Origin: CALCZU01 sp964396165
GTDB taxonomy: Bacteria > Bdellovibrionota > FAC87 > UBA2466
Direction: 5' to 3'
DNA length: 64,000 nucleotides
NCBI GenBank assembly: GCA_964396165.1
Contig: CAYNEF010000011.1
Span: 15,631-79,630 of the forward strand
Shown: in pieces, positions 60,758 to 64,000 of the stretch
How positions within the stretch are numbered: position 1 is the first letter of the stretch
Layout of the letters: every line of letters begins with the position of its first letter
Made by a program: the position numbers and the translations under genes
Notes under the pieces: model-generated
Told to the model about the DNA's origin: nothing
The model's database searches: none
The model's input: the letters and a program-made list of their open reading frames with translations, nothing else

Positions 60758-62803
60758 TTGAAAATAGCCTTTGTCTTTAATAAAAAAACTGACGATTCCT
60801 TAGAACAAGCCGAGTTTGACACACCTGAAACGATTCAGTCCATTCACAATGCGCTTGCCAGTGGTGGCCATACAGTCATCGATATTGAAATGACGGTGCA
60901 AAGCTCTGTGTCGAGTTGGATTACCGACTTAAAAGCTGCAAAACCTGATCTGATTTTCAATACGGCAGAAGGTTATTATGGCATCGGGCGCGAAAGTCTT
61001 GGCCCCACAATCTTTGAACAGTTGAAATTGCCGTATGTCGGCTCGGGCCCTTACGGTTGCTTTTTGACCCTCGATAAGTTTTTGACCAAACAAATGGTTG
61101 CAAGCCGCAAAGTGCCCGTAGCGGAAGGCTACTTTGTTAACTCTGTCGAAGAATTGCAGAGTGTGGCACGCGAAATGGTTTTTCCCGCGTTCGTAAAGCC
61201 CAACTATGAAGGTTCCAGTAAAGGGATTACCGAGCGTTCCTACTGCCGAGATGCGGAAGAGCTTCTTTCTTACGGGATGGAATCGTTAAAACTCTTTCCC
61301 CATGGCATGCTCATCGAACGTTTTATACCGGGACGGGATGTGACAGTCCCTTTTATCTCGGGGCTTGGTGACGGAGGCGTACTCGAAGCGTTGGAGTATG
61401 TTTTTGTCGAGGGAGAGAGAAACCAAAAGTCTCAGGAAGCCAATATTTACGATTACGACTGCAAAAACCACAAAGACGACGCGGTGAGTGTGCGTTGTCC
61501 GGCTCAGATCGAGCCCGCAGTGCGTAGTCAATTGAATGAACTGATGAAAAAAATCATCCCGGCATTAGGAATTGTCGATTTCGCCCGCGCCGATTTTAGA
61601 ATCACACCAGACAACGAAATTTACTTTCTGGAAATCAATGCGCTTCCCAGTCTGCAACCCGGGGCGGGTATTTTTGAGGCTTCTAAACTTTTAGGGCTCG
61701 ATTATGACAAGACGATTTTAAAGATCCTCGATGCTGCTTTAGGAAGATTGCGGTTAAACGGCAAGGCTCCTCGTTATCCCAAACGGTTACGAACGCTGAC
61801 TCCAAATGTGGGACTTGTTTACAATTTAAAGCGAAAAGAGCCTGGCGATCCGGACTATGAAAAAGAAGCGGAATTTGATTCACCTAGAACAGTAGAGGCG
61901 ATCTCAAAAGCCATTAAGGGTTTTGGGCTCAATGTGATTCCGGTCGAAGCGACAAAAAGCCTTGCGGAAAAATTAAGAGAACACCGAATCGATGTGGTTT
62001 TTAATATCGCTGAAGGATCGAATAAACGCGGGAGAGAAGCTCAAGTACCTGCGGTGTGTGACTTACTGGGTATCGAACACACGGCAAGTGATGCGACTTG
62101 CATGGCGATTACGCTCGATAAAGCCATTACGAAAAGACTTTTAAACCAGACAGGAATTTTGACCCCTCTGCACAGACTTTACCAGGGTGGAAAAGGAGTG
62201 GAACCTGGTTTGAAATTTCCGGTGATTGTAAAACCCAACCACGAAGGAACTTCTAAAGGGATTTACGAAAAGTCGGTAGTAAACACGCAAGAAGAATTAA
62301 ACCTTGCCGCAAACGAACAGTGGAAGAGATTTGGCAGCCCTATTTTATGCGAAGAATATATTGAGGGCCGCGAGTTTACGATAGGACTTCTCGGTAATTC
62401 GACGCTAAAAATTTTGGGCCCCATGGAAATTGCTTTTCAACCGGCAGCAGGGCGCTTCCCTGTGTATGGTTTTGAAGCAAAACAAGCCGATCCTTCCAAT
62501 AACCCCATTTTTTCTCAAGTCTGCCCGGTATCATTAGGCCGGGAAATGGATAGAAAAATTATTACATTTGCTAAAAAAGCTTTTAAGGAATTGGGTTGCC
62601 GCGATGTTGCTCGTATCGATTTTAAAATTGATACACAGGGAAATATTTATTTTATTGAAATCAATCCGCTGCCCGGGCTTTCTCCCGGTTTTAGTGATCT
62701 GGTCGTCATCGCCGAAAAATCGGGGATGACTTATGAAAGTTTAATCAAGCGAATACTCGCTCCTTCCATCCAAAGATGGCGTCAGATGACTCGAGGCTTA
62801 TGA
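60758..62803 (+). CDS. Tandem double ATP-grasp protein, D-Ala-D-Ala-ligase-like
   Basis: 681 aa from TTG 60758 (AAGGG ten bases upstream). Two homologous halves, about 1-340 and 350-681, each with the ligase N-terminus (MKIAFVFNKK / LTPNVGLVYNLKRK), substrate-side DLIFNTAEG / DVVFNIAEG, GS-K region VKPNYEGSSKGI / VKPNHEGTSKGI, and metal-binding ends YFLEINALPSLQPG / YFIEINPLPGLSPG. ATP-grasp enzymes make amide bonds through acyl phosphates. Both sites look intact, so it might add two residues or act as a dimer in one chain. The stop overlaps the aminopeptidase start (ATGA). Substrates unknown; a cell-wall peptide is plausible from context. Confidence 0.88.
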   Translation: MKIAFVFNKKTDDSLEQAEFDTPETIQSIHNALASGGHTVIDIEMTVQSSVSSWITDLKAAKPDLIFNTAEGYYGIGRESLGPTIFEQLKLPYVGSGPYGCFLTLDKFLTKQMVASRKVPVAEGYFVNSVEELQSVAREMVFPAFVKPNYEGSSKGITERSYCRDAEELLSYGMESLKLFPHGMLIERFIPGRDVTVPFISGLGDGGVLEALEYVFVEGERNQKSQEANIYDYDCKNHKDDAVSVRCPAQIEPAVRSQLNELMKKIIPALGIVDFARADFRITPDNEIYFLEINALPSLQPGAGIFEASKLLGLDYDKTILKILDAALGRLRLNGKAPRYPKRLRTLTPNVGLVYNLKRKEPGDPDYEKEAEFDSPRTVEAISKAIKGFGLNVIPVEATKSLAEKLREHRIDVVFNIAEGSNKRGREAQVPAVCDLLGIEHTASDATCMAITLDKAITKRLLNQTGILTPLHRLYQGGKGVEPGLKFPVIVKPNHEGTSKGIYEKSVVNTQEELNLAANEQWKRFGSPILCEEYIEGREFTIGLLGNSTLKILGPMEIAFQPAAGRFPVYGFEAKQADPSNNPIFSQVCPVSLGREMDRKIITFAKKAFKELGCRDVARIDFKIDTQGNIYFIEINPLPGLSPGFSDLVVIAEKSGMTYESLIKRILAPSIQRWRQMTRGL

Positions 62804-63942
62804 ATCTTTATTTAAAATACCGTGAAGATGCAAAAAAAAGAGCACGCCTTCGCGATTTGGGTATTCGCATTGGTGAATACGAACCAGGCCCTTCTAACTC
62901 GATTACCGATGTGGCAGGGATCAAGGTCGGCCACTCCACATTAATTGAAGGATCAGGCAGAAGAAAATCGGGCAATGGGCCTGTCCGAACTGGTGTTACG
63001 GTCATTCATCCTAACGACGATATTTACAACCGCAAGGTCGTGGGCGGAAGTTTCATTTTAAGTGGGGCGGGGGAAGTTTCAGGACTTACGCAAGTGATGG
63101 AATGGGGGATTATCGAAACTCCGATTGCGCTGACAAACACACTTTCTGTGGGGCGTGTCAGTGACAGCATTGTGAAATGGATGGTCGAAAAATACGGAAA
63201 CATCCGCGAACTTCAAGAAGTGATTATCCCCGTTGTCGGCGAATGCGACGACAGCTTTTTAAACGATGCCATTGGCTTGCATATCAAACCGCAACATGTT
63301 TTTCAGGCCCTCGACATGGCGAAAGCCGAAAGACCGGAAGAGGGTGCGGTGGGTGCCGGCACCGGGATGATCTGCTGCGATTTTAAAGCAGGCATTGGTA
63401 CTTCAAGCCGTATAGTGCCCTTAGGCGATAGAAAATATACGATGGGAGTTTTAGTAAACACCAATTTTGGTGTGATGGAGCATTTAAAAATCGACGGCTT
63501 TCCTATCGGCAGAAACTTATTGAATGAACAGGGAACCTATAACCGCCGAATCAATAATTATGGTTCCATTATTGTCGTTATCGGCACGGACATGCCTTTA
63601 ACCGCAATGCAAATGAACCGTTTGTGTCGACGTGCTGCATTGGGTATTGGACGCGTCGGAAGTTATGGCGCGCATTCGAGCGGCGAAATTATTATCGGTT
63701 TTTCGACGGCAAATGTCGTTCCCAGACAACCAAAAATTCCCGAAGTGCAATTTAATATGATCGTGGATACGTTTTTAGATCCGGCCTATAAATCCGTCAT
63801 TGAAGCAACTGAAGAAGCGATCTTAAATGCCCTCACTGCCGCCACCGATATGGAAGGCGTCAACAACAACAAAGTCCCCGCCCTTGATCTAGAGCTTTTA
63901 AAAGCGCTAATGGTTCAGTACAATTCAACCAAAGCGAGATAA
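62800..63942 (+). CDS. S58 family (DmpA-like) aminopeptidase
   Basis: 380 aa from ATG 62800, chosen for the ATGA overlap with the ATP-grasp gene; an in-frame ATG at 62776 lies inside that gene. DmpA/BapA landmarks: SITDVAGIKVGHST, RTGVTVIHP, GAGTGMICCDFKAGIGTSSR, VLVNTNFG, and NNYGSIIVVIGTDMPL. The Gly-Ser there is the self-cleavage site that frees the nucleophilic Ser (about residue 255). It removes N-terminal residues, including D-amino or beta-amino acids in some members. Coupled to the ligase, it may trim or recycle the peptide the ligase makes. Confidence 0.93.
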   Translation: MNLYLKYREDAKKRARLRDLGIRIGEYEPGPSNSITDVAGIKVGHSTLIEGSGRRKSGNGPVRTGVTVIHPNDDIYNRKVVGGSFILSGAGEVSGLTQVMEWGIIETPIALTNTLSVGRVSDSIVKWMVEKYGNIRELQEVIIPVVGECDDSFLNDAIGLHIKPQHVFQALDMAKAERPEEGAVGAGTGMICCDFKAGIGTSSRIVPLGDRKYTMGVLVNTNFGVMEHLKIDGFPIGRNLLNEQGTYNRRINNYGSIIVVIGTDMPLTAMQMNRLCRRAALGIGRVGSYGAHSSGEIIIGFSTANVVPRQPKIPEVQFNMIVDTFLDPAYKSVIEATEEAILNALTAATDMEGVNNNKVPALDLELLKALMVQYNSTKAR

Positions 63943-63948
63943 AAACTT

Positions 63949-64000
63949 ATGGATCTCTTTCAAGCATTCATCTTAGGCATGATTCAAGGTGTTACTGAGT
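63949..64000 (+). CDS. uppP: Undecaprenyl-diphosphatase UppP (5' end only)
   Basis: The first 17 codons, MDLFQAFILGMIQGVTE, match the start of BacA/UppP, which recycles undecaprenyl pyrophosphate for peptidoglycan and glycan assembly. Six bases after the aminopeptidase stop. Cut by the window edge. Confidence 0.75.
   Translation, partial: MDLFQAFILGMIQGVTE

Overview
The window is a 64 kb scaffold piece with three 100-N gaps (24218-24317, 43044-43143, 60005-60104). It is moderately AT-rich and densely coded on both strands. Many products carry Sec signal peptides or lipoboxes, so this is a diderm with a large exported proteome. A Bdellovibrionota/Oligoflexia-like bacterium is the best guess. 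The pointers are the tmRNA tag GDNYAMAA, a TIGR02147-like regulator, a SAH riboswitch on ahcY, Leptospira-like DUF1554 lipoproteins, LamG and collagen-like lipoproteins, and a RAYT/REP system. This assignment is inference, because no rRNA or ribosomal protein gene is present.

Layout. 1-4745: a partial exported protein, then two translationally coupled exported proteins that join a Clp-type AAA+ module to an FtsH-type (M41) peptidase module; one has an intact HEAAH site and the other a degenerate HESAK. 4779-12691: tRNA-Leu(TAG), nth, two polytopic GT-C-like membrane proteins, an aldehyde dehydrogenase with an NTPase, an exported hydrolase, and small stress or translation-type proteins. 12867-16341: a B12/radical SAM enzyme, a SAH riboswitch and ahcY. 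16470-27542: secreted hydrolases (alpha/beta hydrolases, GH1, esterase, GDPD), a DUF1036/DUF4189 protein, an exported GT28-phospholipase D fusion, and a FecR-like protein. 27691-30343: a HAMP/SpoIIE phosphatase and a coiled-coil protein. 30392-34673: a small polysaccharide locus (GT4, asparagine synthase, GT2) with a tRNA-Gly-like fragment inside. 34703-39141: surface lipoproteins and a GH39-like enzyme.

39241-40814 looks like a very small ssrA-targeted insertion: the last 14 bp of ssrA recur 1.2 kb downstream, bracketing brnTA and a flavodoxin-like reductase. A 28-bp perfect palindrome lies in the ssrA promoter. 40951-49325 holds a LamG lipoprotein, an Mpo1-like protein, a gap-truncated GT2, a thioredoxin, a four-gene outer-membrane operon, a secreted protein-kinase-like protein and a helical exported protein.

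49477-50404 is an inverted composite of two ~128-bp MITE-like elements, each with an adjacent REP hairpin, flanking an internally deleted RAYT transposase. Then come a complete polyamine ABC transporter (potABCD) divergent from an agmatinase-family enzyme, a regulatory pair, a LamG lipoprotein and a collagen-like lipoprotein with 27-bp repeats. The window ends in a cell-wall-flavoured cluster: a tandem double ATP-grasp (D-Ala-D-Ala-ligase-like) protein, a coupled S58 aminopeptidase and the start of uppP.

The most novel-looking items are the exported Clp/M41 pair, the exported GT28-PLD fusion, the kinase-like exported protein and the ssrA/RAYT mobile structures. All domain calls come from reading motifs by eye; no database search was run.
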